NCBI GenBank assembly: GCA_029820995.1
Contig: JALGUG010000021.1
Location: forward strand, 1-53,446
Origin: Candidatus Zipacnadia bacterium
GTDB lineage: Bacteria > Armatimonadota > Zipacnadia > JALGUG01
Length of the DNA stretch: 53,446 nucleotides
Direction of reading: 5' to 3'
Position numbers and translations under genes: made by a program. This document shows positions 1-8,297 of the stretch, in pieces. The notes beneath the pieces are model-generated. The model was not told the origin of the DNA, ran no database searches, and saw nothing but the letters and a program-made list of their open reading frames with translations. Position 1 is the stretch's first letter. The number at the start of each line of letters is the position of its first letter.

Positions 1-620
1 ATCAGCCCCTTGGGCAGGCGGAGGTCGCCTCGACGACCGCAGCCACTGCACGGCGGGTCAATCGGCCAGTATGCCCCCGCTTCCGGCGCAATGCCGGCCC
101 GACCGGTGATCTCATACTCCCAAAGTTGCGGAGCTTCATAGCGGGCCCCCTGCTCCACCCCGTCCACTCCGATGACCTCAACCGGGTACGTCTTGAACCC
201 GGTGACGGCATGCTCCCGCAGCAGGTCAACGACCTGCTGCTTCATCAGGAAGTCAAAAGGGTACAACGTAATGTCCGGCATCTTGAGACCTTCTAACCGC
301 AGCCGCAGGTGGGCGCAAATCCGCGTGCCCATCTTGATCGAGGGAACGTATCCCAGTTCCGGTGCCAGGGCGGCCTGCAACTCCTCCACCAGGGCTCGGT
401 GCTTCTTGAGTACGACCGAATCGTCGCCAATTTCCCGGATGCGGGCCAGCAGGTCCGGGTCCTTGAGGTCCGCCCGAACCGCCTGCCCGTTCCACTGCCC
501 GCCCCAGTTGGTCCCGCACCAGTGGCAGTACACCCCAGGCACATACACGGCCTCGGGGTCGTACGCATATGTGAACATCCCTGGCTGCTCCGAGTGACAC
601 AGTTTCCAGAAAGTGGCCAC
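1..620 (-). CDS. Double-CXXCG motif protein, SitI6-type immunity protein (3' end outside window)
   Basis: The reading frame begins at a GTG at 620, preceded nine bases upstream by GGAGG, and stays open for 206 codons to the window edge. It shows the family pattern: a short N-terminal strand, a first CHWCG at residues 32-36, a middle domain, then CSGCG at residues 191-195 followed by a DLRLPKG segment. This is the architecture of the myxobacterial double-CXXCG family (TIGR02264), whose characterised member SitI6 protects against the lipoprotein toxin SitA6. The two CXXC pairs probably bind zinc. The protein aligns by eye along its whole length with the next gene (827-1642), so the two are paralogues. 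No intact toxin gene lies upstream; only a possible tail is seen at 669-776. The family call is by pattern recognition; the immunity role is inferred from the family. Confidence 0.75.
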   Translation of the reverse strand, partial: MATFWKLCHSEQPGMFTYAYDPEAVYVPGVYCHWCGTNWGGQWNGQAVRADLKDPDLLARIREIGDDSVVLKKHRALVEELQAALAPELGYVPSIKMGTRICAHLRLRLEGLKMPDITLYPFDFLMKQQVVDLLREHAVTGFKTYPVEVIGVDGVEQGARYEAPQLWEYEITGRAGIAPEAGAYWPIDPPCSGCGRRGDLRLPKGL

Positions 621-668
621 AGGCCCCGACCTCCATTCACAAGGGGAATGCGCGGTCTCGCGCTAACC

Positions 669-776
669 CTATGGCGTCGCTGCCAGTCCGTACTTGATCA
701 CCATCTCGGTCATGAACTCGAGCGGTTGCACGGCCGCACTGAGCTGCTTTCTTGCATCAGGTCCACTTGCACCCTT
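669..776 (-). pseudogene. Possible toxin C-terminal tail upstream of the first immunity gene
   Basis: The 206-base gap between the two double-CXXCG genes has a minus-strand frame ending in TAG at 669-671 whose last 35 codons look protein-like, with a helix of the type PLEFMTEMVIKYG near the end. It sits where a toxin C-terminus would be, 48 bases before the GTG of the partial immunity gene. No start codon or longer open frame supports it as a complete gene. It could be chance coding potential. Confidence 0.25.
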
Positions 777-826
777 CGTTCCGGGCTGCGCGCGACCTCC
801 ACAGGCTGTGGGGGCACCCACCGGCC

Positions 827-1642
827 TCAGGTGTTCACAAACTCACGAGCAGGCATGAGCCTGAAGCCCGTGAGTTTCGTCTCGATCAGTAGGGTCGCGA
901 TCCTGGGCGCCATCAAGACCCACGGCTCCCCCTCGATCTTGAACAGATCGCTGCCGTCCCATGTCGTTTCGTCCACGAGCATGCCCTTGGGGAGGCGCAG
1001 ATTGCCCTTGCGCTCACATCCCGGGCACGGCCGGGGTTGGTCGTAGAAGGCTTTCGCCTCCGGCGCGAGCGCAACGCGGCCGCGGACGTCCATCTCGAAC
1101 AGTCGAGGCAGGTCGTAAGGCCGCTTCTTGGGCTCTCGCCGGACTCTGGTGATCTCGACCGCGTGCGCCTCAAACCCGGTCGCTCCGCTTTCGCGAAGGA
1201 GACTAATCACCCGATCCCTCACCACCGGCGTGAACAGCGAAGTCGAAAAATCCGGCACTCTCAGACCCGAGAGAGCCACGCGAAGCGGGCCGATGCGTGT
1301 CCCTACCGCGAGGCAGGGGGTCAAGCCCAGGCTCGCGGCCAGCTCCGCAGTCACCGCCCGTACTAGCGCTTGCTGCTCCGGCAGGGGCAACGGCTGCGGG
1401 TCGCGCAGCCTCTCAACCAGGGCAGGCGACTTCAGCTCCCCACGGACCACTTCGCCGTTCGGCATCCCCCAGGTCTCTCCGCAGACGTGACAAATGATGC
1501 CCGGTACCACCAGGGAACCATCGTCCGTCGGATACGACCACCGCTCTGGGATTGGCGGGGGATACAGCATGTAGAACTCGACGACACGAGCACCTCCCTC
1601 CCAGTGGGCCCGCTTGGCCTCCGGCCCGTGCGGACCTACCAC
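827..1642 (-). CDS. Double-CXXCG motif protein, SitI6-type immunity protein
   Basis: A 271-residue protein with CHVCG at residues 51-55 and CPGC at 206-209, the paired zinc-ribbon-like signature of TIGR02264. Between them are the family features PGI.C, a GTRIGPLR segment near 114-120 and a C-terminal LFKIEGEP region. The GTG at 1642 is chosen because it overlaps the stop of a toxin-like tail (TAG at 1636-1638), an arrangement expected for coupled toxin and immunity genes, and a GGGGG lies eight bases upstream. Homology to family members begins only at about residue 20, so a later start is possible, but no good in-frame start codon exists there. Related proteins neutralise SitA-like polymorphic toxins in the same cell. 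It is a diverged paralogue of the partial gene at 1-620. Confidence 0.75.
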   Translation of the reverse strand: MVGPHGPEAKRAHWEGGARVVEFYMLYPPPIPERWSYPTDDGSLVVPGIICHVCGETWGMPNGEVVRGELKSPALVERLRDPQPLPLPEQQALVRAVTAELAASLGLTPCLAVGTRIGPLRVALSGLRVPDFSTSLFTPVVRDRVISLLRESGATGFEAHAVEITRVRREPKKRPYDLPRLFEMDVRGRVALAPEAKAFYDQPRPCPGCERKGNLRLPKGMLVDETTWDGSDLFKIEGEPWVLMAPRIATLLIETKLTGFRLMPAREFVNT

Positions 1643-1812
1643 CCAAGTTCCCCCTTCAGTACGTCGAGAAAACGTAGGATCTGGTCCGCGGTTGCCTTCG
1701 GGTTCTGGTCAAACAAGTCCTGCCACAAGCCGTTCCAACTTCTGGAGACCGCAGCGTGCACTGTCGCCTCGCTCATGCCCTATTCCACTGCGGCGTGGTC
1801 TGGCCCGAGTAG
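1636..1812 (-). pseudogene. C-terminal remnant of a polymorphic toxin
   Basis: A minus-strand frame ends at 1636 and overlaps the immunity gene start by seven bases. From the ATG at 1776 it encodes 46 residues, including a WNGLWQDLFDQNP stretch and a DQILRFLDVLK helix. This resembles the tryptophan-rich tail of AHH/SitA6-type toxins (W...W..F...NP.A....I). The same frame continues upstream but is broken by TAG at 1780-1782. Beyond about 1813 the DNA codes for a LamG domain on the other strand, so the rest of the toxin, including any catalytic histidines, is gone. The identification rests on a short motif and on position next to an immunity gene. Confidence 0.45.
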
Positions 1813-2358
1813 CCGCGCCTCACGCACTACGATTCTCTGTCGCTGGTTCATCACGACCGCGACGGCCTGCTCAATCTGCGCGTTGCCTCCTACCATCACG
1901 TCAACTGGTACAGCAGCAGCCGCATCCGGGAGGATAGTGCCTGGCGCGTCGGCAGATGGCGCCACGTAGCGTGCGTGTGGGACGCCCAGGGAGAGCGCGA
2001 TGACTCCCTCCGGATGTACGTGGACGGCCGCAAAGTGGCCGGCTTAACGGGCGCCGCACACGAAGAGCGATTGGGCGAAGATCGCTCGATCCGCGTACGC
2101 ACAGACGCTCCCTTTGTCGCTCAAGTGGGCAGCCTGAACAGCGGCCGACTCCCGGCGAATGCCTGCTTCGACGAACTTCGAATCTCGCGAAGCGTGAGAT
2201 ACACCGGCGACTTCGCTCCGCCCAGTCAGTAGTTGGCGTTGGACAAAGACACCTCGGCCCTGTTCCACTTCAACGGTTCGCTGAAGGGCGAAGGAATGAC
2301 CCCAGAGGGCAAACGCTACACCATACCGGCGACCGCGGGCGTGTGCAGGTACCGCTAA
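1813..2358 (+). pseudogene. LamG/concanavalin-like exported protein, C-terminal fragment with internal stop
   Basis: The frame opens just after a TAG at 1810-1812 and encodes a recognisable LamG half-domain: WRHVACVWD, then LRMYVDGRKVAG, then FDELRISRSVRYTGDF, which are strands of the concanavalin A-like jelly roll found in Planctomycete and Hydrogenedentes surface proteins. An in-frame TAG at 2230-2232 interrupts it; the frame then continues through an ALFHFNGSLKGEG strand to TAA at 2356-2358. There is no start codon or signal peptide, because the 5' side abuts the toxin remnant. It is therefore a truncated, nonsense-mutated relic. The N-terminal part of a similar protein lies at 7813-8293. 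From 2359 to 2546 nothing else is seen. Confidence 0.7.
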
Positions 2359-2546
2359 CCCAAAGCAACTCTCAAGTCGGGGAGCCTGGGGACACCATAC
2401 TCACCTCCGCTTGCGGCAACCTGTCTGCCGCCGCGTCCCTCCTGGCGCATCTCCCTCCATGCCTCCTCTTACCTCCCACGCCGCGCGTGCCACGCCCTCC
2501 CTGCGCGGGCCGTAACCCTCCCTCTTGTACCCCCTGCCCCCAGACC

Positions 2547-3593
2547 CTATCGGCCCTTCAAGGGGCCGATGTATGACCTTGCTACCACGATGTCATCGAA
2601 CCAGACCTTGCTAACATGGCCCTCTGGCGCCCTTGTGATGTACAGCAGTACCCAGAGGAAGTTGAGCTTGAGTTCCTCGGTCCGGCGCCAACGAAAGCCC
2701 TCAAACGGCCGGCCCCCCGGAGGGACGTGGAACGTCTCGCGACCCCCTTTCTCGTCGCTCCAGCGAATGCCCTCTCCCCCCTCGCCGGGGACAAACTTGT
2801 CGAAGACCCATTTCCCGCGGGGGAAGCCCGGCCCCAGGTGGCTCACCAATCTGCCGTCCAGCCACAGGGCCATCTCGCCGTTGTGCTCCGTCGCCGGCTT
2901 GTTCATCTTCATCATCAGTTCCGCGCAGATCCACTTCCCGCGTTCGACCTTGAGGTTCGGATCGCGAATGAACGAGTTCCCCCACGTCTGCCCGCGTGGC
3001 GGACTTCCCCGCATCTCCATCCAGTAGCTGTAGTAATCCCAGACCCACGCGTCGCCGAACGGCTCAACCCCCGTGCTCAGCCTGTCGTCGCCCCGGGGTC
3101 GCTCTCCGGCGCCTCCTTGCGGCCATCGGGTGGGCGGATTGTAGCCTCCGACGTGGAAGAAGTGGTGGATAGGAGCGCACTCAGGATCGAACTTCACGTA
3201 GAAGCGCACGTAGAGTTGCTCGTACCCGGGCAACAGACGCCGGTAGAGATGTGCGCCGGTGCCCTGACCTCCTTTGTGGGTCATTAGCAGCGATTGCCTG
3301 CCGGCGCTGCCCGGCGGCACGTCGGCCACGAGCGACATGATCTCGGCGGCCTTCGCCTCGTCCCAGCGCTTTCGCAGCGCCTCGAGCGACGGCTCCTCGA
3401 AATCCTCAGCAAAGATGACTTGCGGGTCCTCGCGAATGCCGGCATCGCCCGGATACTTCGCCGCCAGACCTGGGCCTTCGGGCAGAGCCTGCGCCTGCTG
3501 CGCGCTCGCCCGCTCGTTTCCAGCCAGGCACACTAGCACCATCGCGGCGGACACCAATACCGCCCTGACTGAGTCGCTCACCGGTCTCGGCAT
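2547..3593 (-). CDS. Exported jelly-roll protein of unknown function
   Basis: A 348-residue protein starting at ATG 3593, preceded by AAGGAGG with seven-base spacing; an upstream GTG start is less likely. Residues 1-30 form a signal peptide with a hydrophobic core (VLVSAAMVLVCLAG) and an AxA-like cleavage site near ASA-QQ. After this come a FAEDFEEP segment, a YVRFYVKFDP strand, a long loop rich in W and Y, an ALWLDGRLV strand, and finally VWFDDIVVARSYIGP. The LYVRFYVKFDP...WFDDIVVA pattern fits a concanavalin-like polysaccharide-binding or lyase fold common in planctomycete surface proteins. No catalytic residues can be assigned. It is monocistronic: a LamG relic lies downstream on the other strand and a 0.9-kb gene-poor stretch lies upstream. 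Confidence 0.8.
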   Translation of the reverse strand: MPRPVSDSVRAVLVSAAMVLVCLAGNERASAQQAQALPEGPGLAAKYPGDAGIREDPQVIFAEDFEEPSLEALRKRWDEAKAAEIMSLVADVPPGSAGRQSLLMTHKGGQGTGAHLYRRLLPGYEQLYVRFYVKFDPECAPIHHFFHVGGYNPPTRWPQGGAGERPRGDDRLSTGVEPFGDAWVWDYYSYWMEMRGSPPRGQTWGNSFIRDPNLKVERGKWICAELMMKMNKPATEHNGEMALWLDGRLVSHLGPGFPRGKWVFDKFVPGEGGEGIRWSDEKGGRETFHVPPGGRPFEGFRWRRTEELKLNFLWVLLYITRAPEGHVSKVWFDDIVVARSYIGPLKGR

Positions 3594-3678
3594 TTCAGTT
3601 CCTCCTTCGCAGTGCAATTCGGTGCGCATGGCACTCCGCGGCGGGAGCCGTCGTCATCCTACTCACCCGTCACTGCCC

Positions 3679-3879
3679 CTACCGCGCTTGCGACCGGGCC
3701 CGCAGCTCCTGCGCAATGTGCCCACTAAGCGCGCCGGTGCCCGAGCCGACCTCCAGCACCTTCTCGCTGCCCGACAGCCCCATGCTAGCCCCGAGCCTCC
3801 GCGTCTTGCTCTTCGTGACCTGCGTGCCCACCTTCTGGTAGTGCCAGTAGCCGATCCGCAGCACGCCGACATGGACTGG
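3679..3879 (-). pseudogene. Relic of a class I SAM-dependent methyltransferase
   Basis: Within the 921-base gap 3594-4514 the minus strand encodes about 66 residues ending at 3679. They include RIGYWHYQKV, a charged helix and then VLEVGSGTGALSGHIAQEL, which is methyltransferase motif I with the GxGxG loop. The frame stops right after motif I, so the rest of the Rossmann fold is absent, and upstream codons do not continue a convincing protein. No ribosome site or start codon fits. It is a decayed fragment. Apart from the promoter and hairpin listed next, nothing else is seen in the gap. Confidence 0.5.
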
Positions 3880-4275
3880 TTGACCTGCAAACAAGCAGAA
3901 GGGCGCCGTCCAGACCCGCTCGCAGTCACCCTCGCCGATGCGGCTCCAGCCCGCGTGCCGGCTTCCGGGAGCGTTGCCGGCATACAAGCGCGTGCCCGGC
4001 CAGTTGAGCCTCGTGCCCCTCGGAGCCTGTTTGCAGGTTCGCACCCGGGACTTTCCTCTCCTCTACCCACCGGCACAGAAGTGGCCCCGTACACCCGAGG
4101 CATTCGCCTCCGCACTGGCCCTGGAGCAATGTCCCCGAGCGCTTCGGCGCCGGATCCTGACGCGGGTGCACGCGAGCCGGTCATCTGGCCTGCCGCTCAC
4201 GATACCTGCGGGACCATTCGATGCCTCTCCCTGCGGCCTTCGCATCGCAGTCCAGCAAGCAGTTCCGAGCTCTCG

Positions 4276-4304
4276 TTGACAATCCTGCGAGGGGTTCATA
4301 GTAT
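4276..4304 (+). promoter_or_regulatory. Sigma70-like promoter for the 4515 gene
   Basis: TTGACA at 4276-4281 and TAGTAT at 4299-4304 are separated by 17 bases. Transcription would start near 4311, giving a leader of about 200 bases before the ATG at 4515. The -10 matches four of six consensus positions. Confidence 0.5.
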
Positions 4305-4399
4305 ACGCATCACCCCCCTGGGCGGGGCCGTTTGGTTACCCCCGCGGACAGGGCCGGCAGATGCCGCTGCTCAACGTCGGCGCTTGCCCCCCACCACCA

Positions 4400-4419
4400 A
4401 GCGCCCGGACATGGGCGCT
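4400..4419 (+). promoter_or_regulatory. Leader hairpin before the 4515 gene
   Basis: A perfect 7-bp stem (AGCGCCC / GGGCGCT) with a six-base loop lies in the predicted 5' leader. It has no T-run, so it is not an obvious terminator. Confidence 0.35.
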
Positions 4420-4514
4420 CATGGCAAGCCCGAGATCACTGCTCCGAGCGAAATCAGAGAGCAGCGGGCCATCGCGGCCGGCAACGTCGTGAGTTCTGAG
4501 GGAGGGACGGGCGA

Positions 4515-7500
4515 ATGAGGCCGGCAATGACGTTTTGTCTCTCGCTGGCGGTTGCCTTGAGTGCACAGGCAATTGCCGAGGAGAAGGAATCGGCGCCGCG
4601 CGAGATTCCGCTCGAAGCGGAGCACATGCGCGTGGTGAGTGGCTGGGTCGTGGAAGGCGGCGCCCACTTTGACGGGCAGCCGAACCTATGGAGCGGCGCG
4701 CGGCTCACGGCCGACGCGGCCGATGCGCCCGCAGTGGCCGTCAAGCATATCCGCGTGCCCACCGCCGGAAAGCACCTCCTGTGGGTGCGCTACGAGAGCT
4801 GCTATGGGTTCGGCTCCGTGTTTTCGGTGGAAGTGGAGCAACGAGGCAGGCGGCAGGCGGCGGTCTTCGGACAGAAACGGGCCGTCAAGTACTTCCCTTT
4901 CGGAAGGGGCTGGACGGTGCAGGGACCGTGGTACTGGCACAGTACTGACTACGTGTACCAGTGCGCCACCTTCGAGTTGAAGGCGGGCAAGGCGGTCCTT
5001 CGGCTCCTGAAGGGCAAGAACGAGCAGCCCGCCGCCCGGCGCGTGGTGGATTTCCTCTTGCTGACTACCGACCTCTCGCGTGACCCCGGCGATGACTGGT
5101 CCTGGCGAGGCAGCCGAGCCCCGCGGATACTGAGCAAGTTTATGCTGCCCCTCTACCTGAAGCTGGAGTGCCTGACCGGCCCGGACGCGAGCCTACCCAC
5201 GCTGCAGCCACGACTATGGCTGATCGGGTACTATCGGGGGCCGATGGACAGCTACTACCTCTGCCGTAGCGGCCTGATGCGTGCGGAACGCAACAAGCCG
5301 AAGCCGGCGCAAGACCTGTGGCTCAAGCCTGGCGAGGCGACCGGGTGGATGAAGGTCGAGGTCCCCAAGACGATGCCCGCGTTGCTGGAGTTCTCGCAAT
5401 CCGGCGAAGCGAAGTTCCGCATTTCCGTCGCCCATACGCCGGAGGGGAAGCGCGACTGTCAGACCGTCGAATGGACCGGAAAACACATCCAGGTGATCTG
5501 CAGCGTCGGCCACCCGCGCTATGAGCGCGATCTGCTCGAGGGCCGCAAGGTCACCACGATGGCTGAGCTCTTGGAGCGCAAGAAGCGGGAAGTCGAATCG
5601 TACCAAGTCCCTGGCCGAAAGGCGCGTCGGATCTTCCTGCGGACCGCGATACCCTCCCGGGAGGGCTTCATCCCTTTGGCTGCTGCCATGGGTATCAACG
5701 CCCAGTCCTACGGCATATCGCCGTTGATCTACGGCCCGGAGGCCCCCGACATGGGCTTCAACACCTCGCGGGGCTTCACCAGCGTCCAGAACTGGTTCCT
5801 GAACCGGTCTTGCTTTGAGGGCGACTTCTCCAAGCTGGAGGCGAGGCTGGCAAAGATGCGCGAGGACTACGTGAAGCAGGGGCTGGGCGAGGTGCCTGTA
5901 ACGTTCAAGCTGATAGAGGAGGCTGGCCCGCCGAGCCTCTCCGCCCTGCGGACCTGGCCGAAGATCAATGAGCAGTTCCGCGCGTACCTGAAGCAGGAGG
6001 GCGTCCGGCCGTTGGACCTGCTGCCTCGCGAGGGCCTCGTCCAGCTCGCCCTCCGGCCTGGTCCGGAGGCGGACGCAGACCTGTGGCAGCAGGTGACCTT
6101 GGGCACGGGTTGTTACGCCGAGTCCTTCAGCAACCCGGCCCTCTACTACCATTCCCACCGCTTTCGCGCGCTGCTGATGGCCCAAACTGCGGCCCACGCG
6201 ACGAAGCTGCTGGAACGAATCTGGGGCAAGGGTACCTACGCCGATTCCGGCAGCTTCTACCCGTCAACAGGGTCCGGGCCGGTGCTGGCGCGGGGGGTGG
6301 AACCTTTCACCCTCTTCCGCGAGCGCGGCGCCACCTGGTACTCCAGTGAGATAAGCTGGGGCAAGGGCGGCACGCCCGACTTCGTCGGCGCGGAGGTCGC
6401 GTCGTATGAAGCGGCACTAGCGCGAGCGCTTGCCAAGTATCACAACTGCCCGAGGGGAACCTACGTTATCGCCGACCCCAATCGTGGGTACACCGGCGAT
6501 TTCGTTGAGCGCTATTCCTATGGCCTTACGGCTCAGCGACTTGACGATATTCAGTACTACACCCTCGCATACCCCGCCGAGTGCACCTTCGTGGCCTCGT
6601 CCGACATTCACAAGGCCATCAAGCGCGTGAGCTACACGCTCGGCCCCATCGAGGATAGGCTGCTGAACAGCGACGTGGTGCCCGCCAAGACGGCCCTCGG
6701 CTGGAGCTTCACCACCGATATCTGGGACCTGGCTGTGCCACCGCGCGACCCGCGCGAAGTCAGCAACAATGTCTATCCTCAGGAACGCCTCCTACTATAT
6801 CTGCTGCTGCGGCACGCACAGCTTCCCGTGGATATCCTCTGCGAGCAAGACCTTACCGCCGGGCGGTTGCACGACTACAAAATCTTCTTCCTGGTCGGCG
6901 ATCACCTGCGTGCAGAGGCGGCAAAGGCATTGCGCGACTGGGTGGAGGCCGGAGGGACCCTCATCGCTGTCGCCGGCGGGGGTCTACGCGACGAGTACAA
7001 CCGGCCGTCGGCAACACTCTACGAGGTCTTCGGCCTAAAGGACGCGAACCTGCAGAAACGTCAGTATTGTTTGCGTCCCAAGCTGGAGCTGCTGCACACA
7101 CCTCCCCTCGACCGCATACACTACGCCATTGGCGCGGACCAGGGCCGGATGGACGTGTACGGCTTCAGGCAGAGCATCGAGCCCGAGCCGGGGGCGGAGG
7201 TTCTCGGGCGCTTCGACGACGGCAAGCCCGCAGTCTTGCGTAACCACTTCGGCAAGGGCCGGGCGGTTCTCATCGGCGGCCTGCCGGGCCTGGCCTATGT
7301 CAAGCCGGCCATCCCGTTGCTGCCTTTCGGTCGCGGCGGGAAGGACGAACTGTCCACCTTCACGCCAACCGCCTACGATGCGTCCGTGCGCCGCTTCATA
7401 ACGCGGCTTGCTGACACGCCCGACGTTGCTCCGCCCGTTGTCACCTCCCATCCGTTGGTGGAGGCGACATTGCTGAGGGCGAAGGACGGTCGCAGTTACT

Positions 7501-7688
7501 ACGTGGCCCTCGTCAACTACGACACGACGCCCATCGAGGGCCTCACGATCAGCGTGCACCTGCCGGACAAATGGGAGCCGGCTGAGCGCCAACGTGCCCA
7601 TCTGCGGGATACGCCGGAAGGCAAGCAGATACTGCTCGAAGACCCGCTGGAGAAGTTCGCGTTCCTGGAGCTCAGGCCCCGCCGATAG
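4515..7688 (+). CDS. Large exported protein with galactose-binding-like and beta-galactosidase-trimerisation-like domains
   Basis: A 1057-residue protein with a Sec signal peptide (about residues 1-21, cleavage near AIA-EE); the ATG follows GAGGGAGGG. Residues 30-190 resemble a jelly-roll carbohydrate-binding module (IPLEAEHMRV, GKHLLWVRYES, VVDFLLLTTD). A central alpha/beta region (about 370-740) probably forms a barrel. Residues 750-900 look like the class I amidotransferase-like trimerisation domain of GH42 beta-galactosidases (LLYLLLRHAQLPVDIL, then YKIFFLVGDHL, then LRDWVEAGGTLIAVAGGG). The C-terminus has a KGRAVLIGGLPG strand and a beta-sandwich (YYVALVNYD). It probably acts on polysaccharide outside the cytoplasm. 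No catalytic acid pair can be named, so the activity is unproven. It appears monocistronic. Confidence 0.8.
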   Translation: MRPAMTFCLSLAVALSAQAIAEEKESAPREIPLEAEHMRVVSGWVVEGGAHFDGQPNLWSGARLTADAADAPAVAVKHIRVPTAGKHLLWVRYESCYGFGSVFSVEVEQRGRRQAAVFGQKRAVKYFPFGRGWTVQGPWYWHSTDYVYQCATFELKAGKAVLRLLKGKNEQPAARRVVDFLLLTTDLSRDPGDDWSWRGSRAPRILSKFMLPLYLKLECLTGPDASLPTLQPRLWLIGYYRGPMDSYYLCRSGLMRAERNKPKPAQDLWLKPGEATGWMKVEVPKTMPALLEFSQSGEAKFRISVAHTPEGKRDCQTVEWTGKHIQVICSVGHPRYERDLLEGRKVTTMAELLERKKREVESYQVPGRKARRIFLRTAIPSREGFIPLAAAMGINAQSYGISPLIYGPEAPDMGFNTSRGFTSVQNWFLNRSCFEGDFSKLEARLAKMREDYVKQGLGEVPVTFKLIEEAGPPSLSALRTWPKINEQFRAYLKQEGVRPLDLLPREGLVQLALRPGPEADADLWQQVTLGTGCYAESFSNPALYYHSHRFRALLMAQTAAHATKLLERIWGKGTYADSGSFYPSTGSGPVLARGVEPFTLFRERGATWYSSEISWGKGGTPDFVGAEVASYEAALARALAKYHNCPRGTYVIADPNRGYTGDFVERYSYGLTAQRLDDIQYYTLAYPAECTFVASSDIHKAIKRVSYTLGPIEDRLLNSDVVPAKTALGWSFTTDIWDLAVPPRDPREVSNNVYPQERLLLYLLLRHAQLPVDILCEQDLTAGRLHDYKIFFLVGDHLRAEAAKALRDWVEAGGTLIAVAGGGLRDEYNRPSATLYEVFGLKDANLQKRQYCLRPKLELLHTPPLDRIHYAIGADQGRMDVYGFRQSIEPEPGAEVLGRFDDGKPAVLRNHFGKGRAVLIGGLPGLAYVKPAIPLLPFGRGGKDELSTFTPTAYDASVRRFITRLADTPDVAPPVVTSHPLVEATLLRAKDGRSYYVALVNYDTTPIEGLTISVHLPDKWEPAERQRAHLRDTPEGKQILLEDPLEKFAFLELRPRR

Positions 7689-7812
7689 CGATACGTGGCG
7701 CCGAGCGGCGAGGATTGGCCGAGGCACAGCCTGCCGTGGTCGAGCGTAGCAAAGACCGCCGAGGAGGCCTGAGGGGGATCAGCGAGTCTTCATCCCACAG
7801 AAGGATGGCACG

Positions 7813-8293
7813 TTGCTAACCTTCGCTCTGCTCGCAGTTGCTTGCGCCGCGGTGCTGGCAGATCCCCAGACCACAGTCGTCGCGTCCTGGGACTGCAACG
7901 AGGGCGACGGGCAAGACAAAGGCCCAATTGTTCGCCGAGCAGATAACGAAGAGCCACGACTGCTGGGCCCAGCGTGGCATTGCCCCGACGATATGGCATG
8001 ACCGCCTGGCGCGATACGGCAAGGACGCCCCCCGGGTAACGGTGCCGCACAACCTCTCAGGCCGCGGCAACGATGGCCCGATAGACAACGGCTCATGGTG
8101 GGTGGGCCAGACCACAAGCGATGGCGAACTGGAATTCCGCGGCACAAACGTGCAGTTCCCCACCAAGCCCGAACTCGAGGAAGTGCCGGTCCGGTTCGAT
8201 CGTACACCGGCGATCCTCGACGACCACTGGTTGGCCCTCTCTTGGGTGCATTCCTGCGGCACCGATTCTCCTTGCTCTTGCACTCTGCGGTGA
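7813..8293 (+). pseudogene. LamG-type exported protein, frameshifted N-terminal part
   Basis: The 609-base gap between the 4515 gene and mgtE contains a broken coding region. A TTG at 7813 preceded by AAGGA begins a signal peptide (TFALLAVACAAVLA) and a VVASWDCNEGDG strand typical of LamG N-termini, then runs into TGA at 7999-8001. From about 8010 another frame carries LSGRGNDGPIDNGSWW and GELEFRGTNVQF, the expected next LamG strands, until TGA at 8291-8293. At least one frameshift plus decayed sequence separates the parts, and the C-terminal half is missing. The complementary half of such a protein is seen at 1813-2358. Confidence 0.65.
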
Positions 8294-8297
8294 TCAG

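Noticed and set aside
3663-4184. A 173-codon minus-strand frame and a 121-codon frame in the same gap
   Set aside because: Only the last 66 codons of the shorter frame look like a methyltransferase; the rest has an arginine-rich composition typical of non-coding GC-rich DNA.
5214-6197. A 327-codon minus-strand open frame
   Set aside because: It is antisense to the 4515-7688 gene, which has a signal peptide and coherent domains; the antisense product has no recognisable features.
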